A DNA stretch of 20,943 bases. Source: Verrucolacustris sp044348085 (GTDB lineage: Bacteria > Verrucomicrobiota > Verrucomicrobiia > Methylacidiphilales > Verrucolacustridaceae). The stretch is taken from NCBI GenBank assembly GCA_044348085.1, contig JBIKTM010000064.1, positions 1-20,943 on the forward strand. The letters run 5' to 3'. This document shows positions 14,218 through 20,943 of this stretch, in pieces (positions within the stretch are counted from its first letter, which is position 1; the number at the start of each line of letters is the position of its first letter). The notes beneath the pieces are model-generated. The model was not told the origin of the DNA. It worked only from the letters and a program-made list of their open reading frames with translations, and made no database searches. Both the position numbers and the translations under genes were made by a program.

Positions 14218-14244
14218 ATGTGGGGCGGGCATCTTGCCCGCCAT
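14218..14244 (+). repeat. REP-like hairpin, unit 5
   Basis: ATGTGGGGC... with stem GGCGGGC (14224-14230), loop ATCTT, GCCCGCC (14236-14242), then AT. Head GTGG. It is the same sequence as 12232-12258 apart from the head. It lies between two convergent genes (subtilase and the DUF6941-like gene). Confidence 0.7.
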
Positions 14245-14272
14245 AGAAAGAGACCCTACCTAGCTACAAATT

Positions 14273-14692
14273 TCACCCTTGCTGAGCTGGCTGCTGAATC
14301 TGAACCCCCTGCAACGGGATACGCGAAACAATCTTTCCATCATACAAAACATCCAACGAATACTGCCCAGGACTTGGCAAGCGCAGCCCTGCAATGTTGA
14401 AGATGAAGTTTTGACTCCAAAAAAACGCCTGTGCGGGAGGTTCCCCCATCGTGAACTCAATCCTTGGACCCCCTTCAGGGAGAATCGCCTTTCCATCCGA
14501 ATCGATAAAAGAAATCTGAATCGTGTGCTTCCCTTCGTCCCCCGTGCGAAAAAGAAGCCTGAGTGCAATCGAACAGTGCGGATGTACTGCGGGGTACTGC
14601 CTCGCACAGATGGTGTCAAAGGACCCCAAAACACAAAGCTTCCCCTGATAATCACTGGCCGAATCTGCAATCAGAGCGGTAAGAACTTCCAT
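14273..14692 (-). CDS. Small DUF6941-like conserved protein
   Basis: A 139-residue protein, ATG 14692. The pattern MEVLTALIADSASDYQGKL followed by VLGSFDTI, CSIALRLLF, GKHTIQISFIDSDG and FNIAGLRLPSPGQYSLDVLYDG is one I associate with the DUF6941 family of uncharacterised proteins. That family is widespread in soil and aquatic bacteria, and its members share the N-terminal 'LCDxAxxxxGKLxxxGxFDxI' type motif. It is probably a soluble beta-rich protein. No catalytic residues are evident and no signal peptide is present. The gene is alone on its strand, convergent with the subtilase and divergent from the guanylyltransferase. Function unknown. Confidence 0.75.
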   Translation of the reverse strand: MEVLTALIADSASDYQGKLCVLGSFDTICARQYPAVHPHCSIALRLLFRTGDEGKHTIQISFIDSDGKAILPEGGPRIEFTMGEPPAQAFFWSQNFIFNIAGLRLPSPGQYSLDVLYDGKIVSRIPLQGVQIQQPAQQG

Positions 14693-14721
14693 CTATTCAA
14701 CTCTATCCGATTTTTCACCAC

Positions 14722-14813
14722 TTTGGTAGGGGCGGTTTGATCCTATCCCGCCTCGCGAATCATCGATTTACACATTTCAACGAGGCGACCATGGGACTGG
14801 TCGCCCTACCAAA
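14722..14813. repeat. Composite inverted pair of REP-like units (BIME-like)
   Basis: Outer arms TTTGGTAGGG (14722-14731) and CCCTACCAAA (14804-14813) are perfect 10-base inverted repeats. The left unit is GGCGG ... CCGCC; the right unit is the stem GGCGACCA (14784-14791), loop TGGGAC, TGGTCGCC (14798-14805). A further pair CGCCTCG (14749-14755)/CGAGGCG (14781-14787) closes a 25-base spacer. It lies in the divergent gap between the DUF6941-like and guanylyltransferase genes. Confidence 0.72.
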
Positions 14814-14865
14814 CCCCACAAATTTCCAACTCCCTTTGTCTTCATCTTCATCTTAAACTTCCCCT

Positions 14866-15933
14866 ATGCCCCCTCTTCACCTCTTTATCATGGCTGGAGG
14901 TTCTGGTGAGCGCTTCTGGCCGCTCAGCCGAAAGGCGAAACCCAAACACCTGCTCAAACTTGTCTCCTCAAAAACTCTTCTCGAGGAAACTGTCCTCCGC
15001 CTCAAACCCCTGGCACCCAGACCTTCCAATCTCCTGATCCTAACCAATCACGAGCAGATCCCCGGCATCCGCAAAGCCCTGCCCCGCTTCCCCAAAAGCT
15101 CGCTGATTCCCGAGCCCGCCAAGCGCGATACCGCTCCTGCGGCTGCCCTGGCAACAGCCCTTGCTCTTCGCTCCCATCCCGACGCTATCTTGGCCCTACT
15201 CCCAGCCGATGCCGTGATCGGAAAGGCCCCGATTTTTCGGGCCCAGTTAGCCGCCGCTGCCCGTGCCGCACACAGCTCCCCATCTTTTGTCGCCTTGGGC
15301 ATCAAACCTTCCTACCCCGCCACGGGCTTCGGATATCTTCACCTGGGTCGAAAGACCCTGCCTCAAATCAAGGGTGGCCCCTTTCTGTGCGTTCGTCGCT
15401 TTGTAGAAAAGCCATCCTTGGCGAAAGCGAAGACCTTCCTGAAGTCCCGTCAGTATGCGTGGAATGCGGGCATCTTTGTTTGGAAAGCTTCCACCTTCCT
15501 CGCAGAGGCACGCCGACAACAACCCGCCCTCGCCCGTTTTATCGAAAGATTTCCCAAACGCGGTTCTTATGCTTCCTACCTAAAACGAGAATTTCCCAAG
15601 CTACCGAAAATCTCTGTCGACTACGCCATCATGGAAGGCGCGAAGTCTGTTCTGGCTATCCAAGCTGCTTTTCCTTGGGATGACGTAGGCTCATGGAGCG
15701 CGCTACCCGCCCACCTACCGACAGATAAGAAGGGAAATACGTTTCGGGGCCCCATCCTCTCGTTAGAAAGCCGAAATACCCTCGCCCTAGCTCAAGGGGA
15801 CCGTCCTATCGCCCTCCTCGGGACGGAGAACCTGGTTGTCGTCGATACGCCTGATGCACTGCTCGTCTGCCCTAAAAATCGGGTTCAAGAGGTAAAAAAG
15901 CTTCTGCCCCTTTTGCCAGATCATGTGATCTGA
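14866..15933 (+). CDS. manC: Mannose-1-phosphate guanylyltransferase
   Basis: A 355-residue nucleotidyltransferase that makes GDP-mannose from GTP and mannose-1-phosphate. The signature MAGGSGERFWPLSRKAKPK (residues 9-27) is the nucleotide-binding loop of the GMP family. FVEKP, WNAGIFVWK, ISVDYAIME and FPWDDVGSW follow in the family's order. The length fits the short, single-domain form without the C-terminal phosphomannose isomerase domain. The start at ATG 14866 is supported by the N-terminal Rossmann strand; no good ribosome binding site is seen, but a TCTTCATCTTCATCTT mini-repeat precedes it. It converges with a GT87-like gene, consistent with mannose-containing glycan or lipid synthesis. 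The symbol is used for the function; the protein could also be named by other GMP synonyms. Confidence 0.9.
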   Translation: MPPLHLFIMAGGSGERFWPLSRKAKPKHLLKLVSSKTLLEETVLRLKPLAPRPSNLLILTNHEQIPGIRKALPRFPKSSLIPEPAKRDTAPAAALATALALRSHPDAILALLPADAVIGKAPIFRAQLAAAARAAHSSPSFVALGIKPSYPATGFGYLHLGRKTLPQIKGGPFLCVRRFVEKPSLAKAKTFLKSRQYAWNAGIFVWKASTFLAEARRQQPALARFIERFPKRGSYASYLKREFPKLPKISVDYAIMEGAKSVLAIQAAFPWDDVGSWSALPAHLPTDKKGNTFRGPILSLESRNTLALAQGDRPIALLGTENLVVVDTPDALLVCPKNRVQEVKKLLPLLPDHVI

Positions 15934-16027
15934 TTGGCGGTCGGATGTGCGTCCCCGCTCATCTAAAGAGGGTACGGATGAGCGTCTCGCTCATCCTAGG
16001 ACGACCCGGAGGGTCGTCCGTACCAAT
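15932..16027. repeat. Cluster of three hairpins between convergent genes
   Basis: Hairpin 1 is GATGTGCG/CGCTCATC with one T-T mismatch (about 15944-15963). Hairpin 2 is GATGAGCG, TCT, CGCTCATC. Hairpin 3 is GGACGACCC, GGA, GGGTCGTCC. Hairpins 2 and 3 are enclosed by GGTACG (15971-15976) and CGTACC (16019-16024), forming a cloverleaf-like fold, and GATTGG/CCAATC close the whole. The head is GGTACGG rather than GGTAGGG. It starts at the stop codon of the guanylyltransferase and ends 10 bases from that of the GT87-like gene, so it may end transcription from both sides. Confidence 0.65.
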
Positions 16028-16036
16028 CTTCGAGCC

Positions 16037-17170
16037 TTATATTTTCCAGCTTTTCGGCATTCGGAGTAGCAGCGGGCTCACCAACAAAACAATTAGTGGT
16101 TTAAACCACACATCGGTCGCCAAATAGATCGGCTTTCCCATCCCGTCGCACATAAGCCCGATACAGGCGATCGATAGGATTGCTCCCTTCCACTTTCCAC
16201 CTTTCATCTCGGACCAATAACTAACAGCAGCAAATGCGAGCAGGGGTGAGATGAGCACATAGCTATTTGTCTCAGCCCGAGGATTGAAAATCGTCCAAAT
16301 CAAGGCGGTAGCGACCCATAATCCCCAAGAGCCGTTCATGAAACCCCCACGCCGATATTTCCAAATCACAAACCCCAGAGCCGCACCCGATGCCGTTACG
16401 CGGCTCAAAGAATTAAATGGCAACGGATTTGGGAATCCTGCTTTCTCCAGCATTCCAAATAGGTCGCTTACCCGAAGATTTTCCGGTGTGTAGGAGTGAG
16501 TCAGCTTTGCCCAGAATTCGATCCACTGTCCCGATACGTAAGCTGGATCTGGGTGAATGAGTCCAATAATTGCCACGGCCACAAGTCCGCCGAGAAGGGG
16601 GATCCGAATCGGAGCAAATACTGCAAAAGCCAACAGCCAAGGAGCGACCGAGATCGGTTTAAGGACCAGCGCTAAGGTCAAGCATGCCGCAGCAAGTTTC
16701 CACTTCTCATCACGTATGCTGATACAAAGGAGCACGAGAGATGCGGAAAGAGCTAAATTCGTTTGCCCATTGTTAATCGCAGCTAATGAAGCGGGTACGG
16801 CCAGCAGAACTAGCAGCGCAAACGCTGAGTCAAACTCCCCCCGCCCGCTACTCTTCTTATTAAAACTTCTAGTAAGCCTCCATAATCCCCATGCAAAGAG
16901 TCCGAATCCGAACAAGCGCCACACGATCTCCCCAAGGACAGCGGGTTGTATCAGATGAAATGGGGTGAAAAGAACGGCAAATGTGGGCGCGTACAAAAAT
17001 CCATGAGTCCCCCCAGGATACATCGATTCACCCAACCACCAGTGACTCGAGGCAAATCTGTAGTTTGGGACAACCCCCGTCCGATCAGGGTTAAAAACCA
17101 GATACAACGACATTCCTAGAAAAACCGAAACAAGAACAGAAAAACCAAAAATGTTCCAGCGATTGCGCAT
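16037..17170 (-). CDS. GT87-like (DUF2029) membrane glycosyltransferase
   Basis: A 377-residue polytopic membrane protein with about ten hydrophobic segments. GFLYAPTFAVLFTPF (near residue 60) corresponds to the YPP/YAP-type loop after the first periplasmic region of GT87 mannosyltransferases, and LALVLKPISVAPWLLAF to their conserved 'KPQ' segment. An acidic pair typical of GT-C enzymes in the first periplasmic loop is not obvious, so activity is uncertain. The likely role is transfer of mannose or a similar sugar from a polyprenyl phosphate donor on the outer face of the inner membrane. ATG 17170 is chosen over TTG 17182. It lies 80 bases downstream of the SulP-carbonic anhydrase gene on the same strand and may share its transcript. 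The guanylyltransferase that makes GDP-mannose is directly opposite. Confidence 0.7.
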   Translation of the reverse strand: MRNRWNIFGFSVLVSVFLGMSLYLVFNPDRTGVVPNYRFASSHWWLGESMYPGGTHGFLYAPTFAVLFTPFHLIQPAVLGEIVWRLFGFGLFAWGLWRLTRSFNKKSSGRGEFDSAFALLVLLAVPASLAAINNGQTNLALSASLVLLCISIRDEKWKLAAACLTLALVLKPISVAPWLLAFAVFAPIRIPLLGGLVAVAIIGLIHPDPAYVSGQWIEFWAKLTHSYTPENLRVSDLFGMLEKAGFPNPLPFNSLSRVTASGAALGFVIWKYRRGGFMNGSWGLWVATALIWTIFNPRAETNSYVLISPLLAFAAVSYWSEMKGGKWKGAILSIACIGLMCDGMGKPIYLATDVWFKPLIVLLVSPLLLRMPKSWKI

Positions 17171-17250
17171 AGATGATTTCAAGCGATCTGTGGTAACGAA
17201 GCAAGTGAGCTTATCGAAACTACCCCTACCCGTCCGACGCAGAGCAGGTG

Positions 17251-19476
17251 CTACAGGAATTCCACTTTGCCCGTGCTCACATCGTAGACAGCACCCACCA
17301 TCATGACCTTATCTTCCCGAACCAATCGATCCAAAATCCGGCTTTTCTCCCGAATATAGTTCATCGTATTGAGGACATTCTTGCGAGCCACCTCATCGAC
17401 AAACGCCTTCTTTTTATCATCAGCCCAATTTGAAAAATCCTTCAACTGGCTAGGATCGATAGACCCTTGGATAATGCCAACCAACTCATCCAAATGGTCA
17501 CATCCAGTTGCCTCCACCGCCGTTTTGCCAGCCACTTTGAGCTCTACCGAGGCCTTCACGGCCCCACACGATGTATGTCCCAAAACCATCAGGAGCTTGG
17601 CTCCTGCCACCCCGCAGGCGAACTCCAAGCTGCCGATCATTTTGTCCCTTGCCACATTTCCGGCGATACGCGCGACAAAGGCATCTCCAAGCCCGAGATC
17701 AAAAATGTGCTCCACCGGAGCCCGGCTATCAATGCACCCCAAAACAGCCGCAATCGGAAATTGCCCCTTTGCCGTAGCTCCCGCCTGTCGTCTCAAATCC
17801 CGAACCAGAGGTCGCCCATCCAGGAAACGCTGATGTCCGGCCTTTAAGAGATCCAGAACCTCCCTTGGTTTGATCGAGTTCTGCAACTCCCTGCTCGAGT
17901 AGTCAGCAAAGGGAACCTGCTCATCAAATCGGCTGTACTTCTCCTTAAGTCCGACCGTTTTAAACTCCACCCCGTGTGCCTTCGCCGTGACATTTTTGAA
18001 ATCGGCAAGGAGGTCTAAGATATCTGGATCGATATAATCGGCATTGCGAGCGTCGATCATAATGGATCCACCTGCAGGAATCGCATAAAGAGATTTTTGC
18101 ATGGCAGCGCGATTCAGAAAGCTTACTTGGGGCGGAAGCTCAATCCGCATCACATTTCCAGAAATGTGCTTTTCAAGTACCTGATGAATCGGCCTACGAA
18201 AGTTGCTGTAGAGAATGAAAAGCAAGCTCACCCCTAGGCCAATCAGGATTCCGGTTAAAAGATTGGTAAACACAATCGCAATGACCGTGATGGCAAACGG
18301 GAGAAACTGATATTTTCCTTCTTTCCACATTTGACCAATGATCTTTGGGCTCGCCAGCTTGTAGCCGGTCACAATCAAAACTGCTGCCAAAGCACATAGC
18401 GGAATCTGATTCAGCCAGCGCGGCAGCAGCGCGACACAGCCAAGAAGCAAGACCCCGTGAAAGATGGCAGAGATTTTCGTCTGCGCTCCTGCATTCAAAT
18501 TTGCTCCCGAACGAACAATCACGCTGGTCATCGGCAACCCGCCCAAAAAGCCCGACACCATATTCCCCGCACCCTGAGCCAACAGCTCCCGGTTCGCTGG
18601 ACTCTTCCGCTGTTGAGGATCGATCTTATCCACCGCCTCGATCGTCAAAAGGGTCTCCAAACTGGCGATCACCGCTAAGGTAACTGCAGCTCCGTACACA
18701 GCGGGTTTGGCCAATGCGGAAAAATCGGGAAAGGAAAACAGCTGTAGAAAACCCGAGGCTCCCTCGGCGACGGGCACCTGAACCAGGTGAGTGGGAGCTA
18801 TGGCCCAAGGATGACCCATTTGAATCAGGACAAGATTCACTGCCGTTCCAAATAACACCGCGACCAAAGGCCCGGGGATGAGAGATTTCTGCAGCCAGGA
18901 TACCTTTCCCCAAAAAATGAGAAGTCCGACCGACAACAACCCGATCACTGCCGCCCCTGGAAGAAACATTTGCAATGCAGCAGGAAGCTCAGTGAAGGTG
19001 TTTTTTTGGTTCGTCTGACAGAAATCGGTATCTCCTACCGGATTTGCATCGTATCCCACCAGATGTGGGAGCTGCTTTAAGATAATAATGATCCCGATTG
19101 CTGCAAGCAGCCCCTTTACAACACTGGATGGGAAAAAGGAGGAGAGAAATCCGCCCTTGAGGATTCCAAATACAATCTGCAAAGCCCCGGCCACGATGAC
19201 CGCTACTAGAAATGCCTGAAAGGAGCCAAGTTCCGCTATCTGAGTCGCCACCACAGCAGTTAACCCAGCTGCAGGACCCGTAACGCTGGTACTGGAACCA
19301 CTCAACGCACCTACCACCAAACCACCCACAATCCCAGCGATGATTCCAGCAGCTAGCGGGGCGTTAGAAGCTAATGAGATGCCAAGACAGAGAGGAAGCG
19401 CGACAAGGAAGACAACCAATCCAGCAGGCAAATCTTTGGCGAGGTTGGAGGGCTTAAAGAGTGATAATGTGTTCAT
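17251..19476 (-). CDS. SulP anion transporter fused to beta-carbonic anhydrase
   Basis: A 741-residue fusion. Residues 10-425 are the SulP/SLC26 membrane domain (LPAGLVVFLVALPLCLGISL at the start, SSTSVTGPAAGLTAVV, SLETLLTIEAVDKIDP and the GGLPMTSVIVRSGAN region). Residues 441-511 resemble a STAS domain. From about 531 to the end is a beta-carbonic anhydrase with Cys581-Asp583-Arg585 (CIDSR) and His634/Cys637 (GHTSCG), so all zinc ligands and the Asp-Arg dyad are present. Family knowledge: such fusions are thought to import bicarbonate or another anion and exchange it with CO2 in the cytoplasm. ATG 19476 lacks a clear ribosome binding site but starts at the expected N-terminus. A promoter and leader hairpin lie upstream. 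Confidence 0.93.
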   Translation of the reverse strand: MNTLSLFKPSNLAKDLPAGLVVFLVALPLCLGISLASNAPLAAGIIAGIVGGLVVGALSGSSTSVTGPAAGLTAVVATQIAELGSFQAFLVAVIVAGALQIVFGILKGGFLSSFFPSSVVKGLLAAIGIIIILKQLPHLVGYDANPVGDTDFCQTNQKNTFTELPAALQMFLPGAAVIGLLSVGLLIFWGKVSWLQKSLIPGPLVAVLFGTAVNLVLIQMGHPWAIAPTHLVQVPVAEGASGFLQLFSFPDFSALAKPAVYGAAVTLAVIASLETLLTIEAVDKIDPQQRKSPANRELLAQGAGNMVSGFLGGLPMTSVIVRSGANLNAGAQTKISAIFHGVLLLGCVALLPRWLNQIPLCALAAVLIVTGYKLASPKIIGQMWKEGKYQFLPFAITVIAIVFTNLLTGILIGLGVSLLFILYSNFRRPIHQVLEKHISGNVMRIELPPQVSFLNRAAMQKSLYAIPAGGSIMIDARNADYIDPDILDLLADFKNVTAKAHGVEFKTVGLKEKYSRFDEQVPFADYSSRELQNSIKPREVLDLLKAGHQRFLDGRPLVRDLRRQAGATAKGQFPIAAVLGCIDSRAPVEHIFDLGLGDAFVARIAGNVARDKMIGSLEFACGVAGAKLLMVLGHTSCGAVKASVELKVAGKTAVEATGCDHLDELVGIIQGSIDPSQLKDFSNWADDKKKAFVDEVARKNVLNTMNYIREKSRILDRLVREDKVMMVGAVYDVSTGKVEFL

Positions 19477-19514
19477 GAAATTTTTTTAGATGAGACAAAG
19501 TTTCACGTCCCGGC

Positions 19515-19533
19515 GAGGGTGAAGAGCACCCTC
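19515..19533 (-). promoter_or_regulatory. Perfect hairpin in the SulP-carbonic anhydrase leader
   Basis: Arms GAGGGTG (19515-19521) and CACCCTC (19527-19533) with a 5-base loop, 39-57 bases upstream of the ATG. It lies inside the transcribed leader predicted from the upstream promoter. There is no T-run next to it, so it is more likely an mRNA stability or regulatory element than a terminator. Confidence 0.4.
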
Positions 19534-19564
19534 AAGGCACAATCGATTTTCTTTGAAAGTTGCA

Positions 19565-19588
19565 TATACGACTAGAATGGTCGTTATA
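19565..19588 (-). promoter_or_regulatory. Operator-like inverted repeat at the start of transcription
   Basis: ACGAC (19568-19572) and GTCGT (19580-19584) form an inverted repeat with a 7-base centre, extended outward by TAT/ATA bases. It overlaps the -10 hexamer and the predicted start, where a repressor would block transcription. The arms are short, so chance is possible. Confidence 0.35.
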
Positions 19589-19611
19589 TAACACAGATGA
19601 ACGTGGGTCAA
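19583..19611 (-). promoter_or_regulatory. Sigma70-type promoter of the SulP-carbonic anhydrase gene
   Basis: On the minus strand, TTGACC (19611-19606), an exact 17-base spacer and TATAAC (19588-19583). This gives a start near 19576 and a leader of about 100 bases. It is the best promoter match in the window. Confidence 0.65.
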
Positions 19612-19715
19612 CAACTATTTTCCGCCGTGATGACACACCGCTGTGATTGGAGTCGAGGGAATGCTTAAAGATATAGCAGTTGTATGGGTCTGTAATGATG
19701 GCGGCATGAAAAACC

Positions 19716-19774
19716 ATGTAGGGCGGGCATCTTGCCCGCCTCATACCCAGCGACCACGAATGGTCGCCCTACAT
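19716..19774. repeat. Composite inverted pair of REP-like units (BIME-like), second locus
   Basis: Perfect outer arms ATGTAGGGCG (19716-19725) and CGCCCTACAT (19765-19774). Left hairpin GGCGGGC (19722-19728)/GCCCGCC (19734-19740), loop ATCTT. Right hairpin GCGACCA (19750-19756), loop CGAA, TGGTCGC (19761-19767). It sits between the SulP promoter and the porin terminator. Confidence 0.75.
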
Positions 19775-19796
19775 TCCCCTTTAAGCTTCAAGCCCA

Positions 19797-19848
19797 TGCA
19801 TTCTTGCCCGCCTCTCGACCTATTGCGACCACGAATGGTCGCCCTACA
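19797..19848. repeat. Degenerate second copy of the adjacent composite element
   Basis: GCATTCTTGCCCGCCTC matches the left unit's right arm with one inserted T, but its left arm has decayed. The right hairpin GCGACCA/TGGTCGC with CCTACA is intact (19825-19848) and identical to that of the first copy. This looks like a tandem duplication with decay. Confidence 0.6.
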
Positions 19849-19890
19849 AAAAAAACCCCCCGGAGCCCAATCACTGGCTCCGAGGGGTTT
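19848..19890 (-). terminator. Strong rho-independent terminator of the porin gene
   Basis: Read on the minus strand: AAACCCC, GGAGCC, a loop of about 8 bases, GGCTCC, GGGG and then a run of eight T. The stem is about 14 base pairs with one mismatch. It begins 27 bases beyond the porin stop codon. Confidence 0.9.
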
Positions 19891-19917
19891 CTAAACTAAC
19901 TGTTTTCTAAATATTCT

Positions 19918-20943
19918 TTAGAAGCTGTAGACAACTTCAGCACCAGCATAGTGAGCCGGGCCGCTGCTGTTGGATGCACCGGCATTGGTTCCGGTACTGG
20001 TACCGGAAATGTTGTCACCCCAATCCAAGCGGTACTCAGCGCGGATCAGAACATTATCGATCACGTTGAAACCAGCAGTGATCGTATATTCCCACCAGCT
20101 AAGGCCAGAGGATTGGTTGTTGTTACCCAAGTCGTTATTAATTTTATTCAGGTTATCACCACCGAAGTACTCACCACGGCTGCACAGCGAGAACCAGTCG
20201 TTAAACTGATACTTTGCATAGGCCGAAGCACCCCACCAAGTGGTGTTGTTTGCACCATTCGCGCCACCGTTTGTTCCGTTCGTTCCAGCGGTGTTACCGA
20301 GGACGCTATCGAAGGCAAAAAGGAGCTTATCATTGGCAAACTTAGGAGCCCAGTTGCCCCAAGAGTTGTAGATGATCGTCCATGCACCACCTGCTGCAGA
20401 TGTTGAGCCAACATTCGAGGGCAACGCATTTTGGTTCGTTGCACCAGGGGTTGTTCCTGCAGTAGGGTTTCCAGTGCTGTTTTCACTCGCAGTGCTGTAC
20501 TCGAAGTTATGGCTCCAGTTCGCGTTTCCACCGGGGTTGGTCACGTTGAGGGCGGCCAAGAGGGCCACGCCATCGCTTCCACCAGAAGTGGTTGTGTTGT
20601 TGTCGCTGTTCGCACCGTTAGCCACACCCAACTTACCGTCGAGGTACTCATCGAACTTGTAGGACGAGAGAACACCCGTGTACCAGAAGGGGAACTGGTT
20701 ATAGAGCAAGCCGTAGGTGATGTTCATGTTTGCGGGACGTTCCATTACCTCGTAGCCGAGGATGGAGGCGAACTTACCGACTTTGAAGTCCCAGCCGTTA
20801 CCCACAGGGGCGCGGAGTTGAACATAGGCCTGTTCGAGGAACAGATAGTTCGAATCTTGCGCAGAATTGGATTGGACCGAAGGATTCGCCAAGTACTTGG
20901 CGTCTTCACCGATCATCACATCAACGCGGAATCCAGCTTGAGC
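19918..20943 (-). CDS. Beta-barrel outer-membrane porin, BBP2/OmpL-like (5' end outside window)
   Basis: The frame is open to the right edge (AQAGFRVDVMIGED is the first visible stretch), so the N-terminus and signal peptide are missing; 341 residues are seen. LEQAYVQLRAP and DFKVGKFASILGYEVMERP followed by WYTGVLSSYKF are typical of the BBP2 putative porin family. Alternating aromatic and polar residues make up the barrel strands (WWGASAYAKYQFNDWFSL, NVLIRAEYRLDW), and long Asn/Thr/Gly-rich stretches are the extracellular loops. The chain ends in AGAEVVYSF, the C-terminal aromatic signal for outer-membrane insertion. A strong terminator follows. It is likely an abundant general or substrate-specific porin; the substrate is unknown. 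Confidence 0.87.
   Translation of the reverse strand, partial: AQAGFRVDVMIGEDAKYLANPSVQSNSAQDSNYLFLEQAYVQLRAPVGNGWDFKVGKFASILGYEVMERPANMNITYGLLYNQFPFWYTGVLSSYKFDEYLDGKLGVANGANSDNNTTTSGGSDGVALLAALNVTNPGGNANWSHNFEYSTASENSTGNPTAGTTPGATNQNALPSNVGSTSAAGGAWTIIYNSWGNWAPKFANDKLLFAFDSVLGNTAGTNGTNGGANGANNTTWWGASAYAKYQFNDWFSLCSRGEYFGGDNLNKINNDLGNNNQSSGLSWWEYTITAGFNVIDNVLIRAEYRLDWGDNISGTSTGTNAGASNSSGPAHYAGAEVVYSF

Noticed and set aside
14260..14740. Alternative frames overlapping the DUF6941-like gene on both strands
   Set aside because: The 14273-14692 frame alone shows the family pattern; the others have unstructured composition.
12171..19848. CRISPR array
   Set aside because: The repeats are palindromic, spread over 7 kb with genes between them, and not separated by regular unique spacers; no cas genes are present.

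Overview
The window looks like a chromosomal segment of a Gram-negative bacterium of the phylum Verrucomicrobiota. The main evidence is a run of four genes (5208-10501) matching the 'Verru_Chthon cassette' (proteins D, B, C and A) known from that phylum. Supporting signs are Asn/Thr-rich secreted proteins, a beta-barrel porin ending in Phe, and many short palindromic repeats between genes. I cannot name a genus. No tRNA, rRNA, CRISPR array, insertion sequence or integrase was seen.

Layout. (1) 1-3421, minus: the N-terminal 1140 residues of a very large secreted protein with Ig-like modules; its end lies beyond the left edge. (2) 3422-3920: a structured leader region and decayed repeats. (3) 3921-5106: two divergent pseudopilin genes whose start codons practically touch. 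(4) 5208-10501, plus: the cassette, a GspH-like, a GspI-like, a GspJ-like and a 1021-residue GspK-like protein in overlapping frames, followed by a secreted protein of unknown function (10606-11307). (5) 11339-14692: housekeeping-type genes (Nif3/DUF34 metal protein, RluA-type pseudouridine synthase, an intracellular-type subtilase, a small DUF6941-like protein) separated or invaded by palindromic repeats. (6) 14866-17170: mannose-1-phosphate guanylyltransferase convergent with a GT87-like membrane mannosyltransferase. (7) 17251-19476, minus: a SulP anion transporter fused to a beta-carbonic anhydrase, with a good sigma70-type promoter. (8) 19918-right edge, minus: a porin with a strong intrinsic terminator.

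How the parts may work together. The pseudopilins and the GspK-like protein would assemble at the inner membrane as a type II secretion or type IV pilus-like pseudopilus tip; the neighbouring giant surface protein and the small secreted protein are possible clients or partners (inference). ManC and GT87 both belong to mannose/GDP-mannose glycan metabolism. The SulP-carbonic anhydrase fusion would import bicarbonate or another anion and interconvert it with CO2.

The most interesting structure outside the genes is a family of small hairpins. Each is preceded by a 5' GTAG-type head, has stems that differ between copies by paired changes, and is often arranged as inverted pairs. This is the architecture of REP/BIME elements mobilised by REP-associated tyrosine transposases. 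A second palindromic family (CCCTTCGAAG...CGAAGTAGGG) lies in frame inside the Nif3 gene and at the stop codon of a pseudopilin. Members of these families thus appear to be reshaping protein ends and interiors, much like the Rickettsia palindromic elements.
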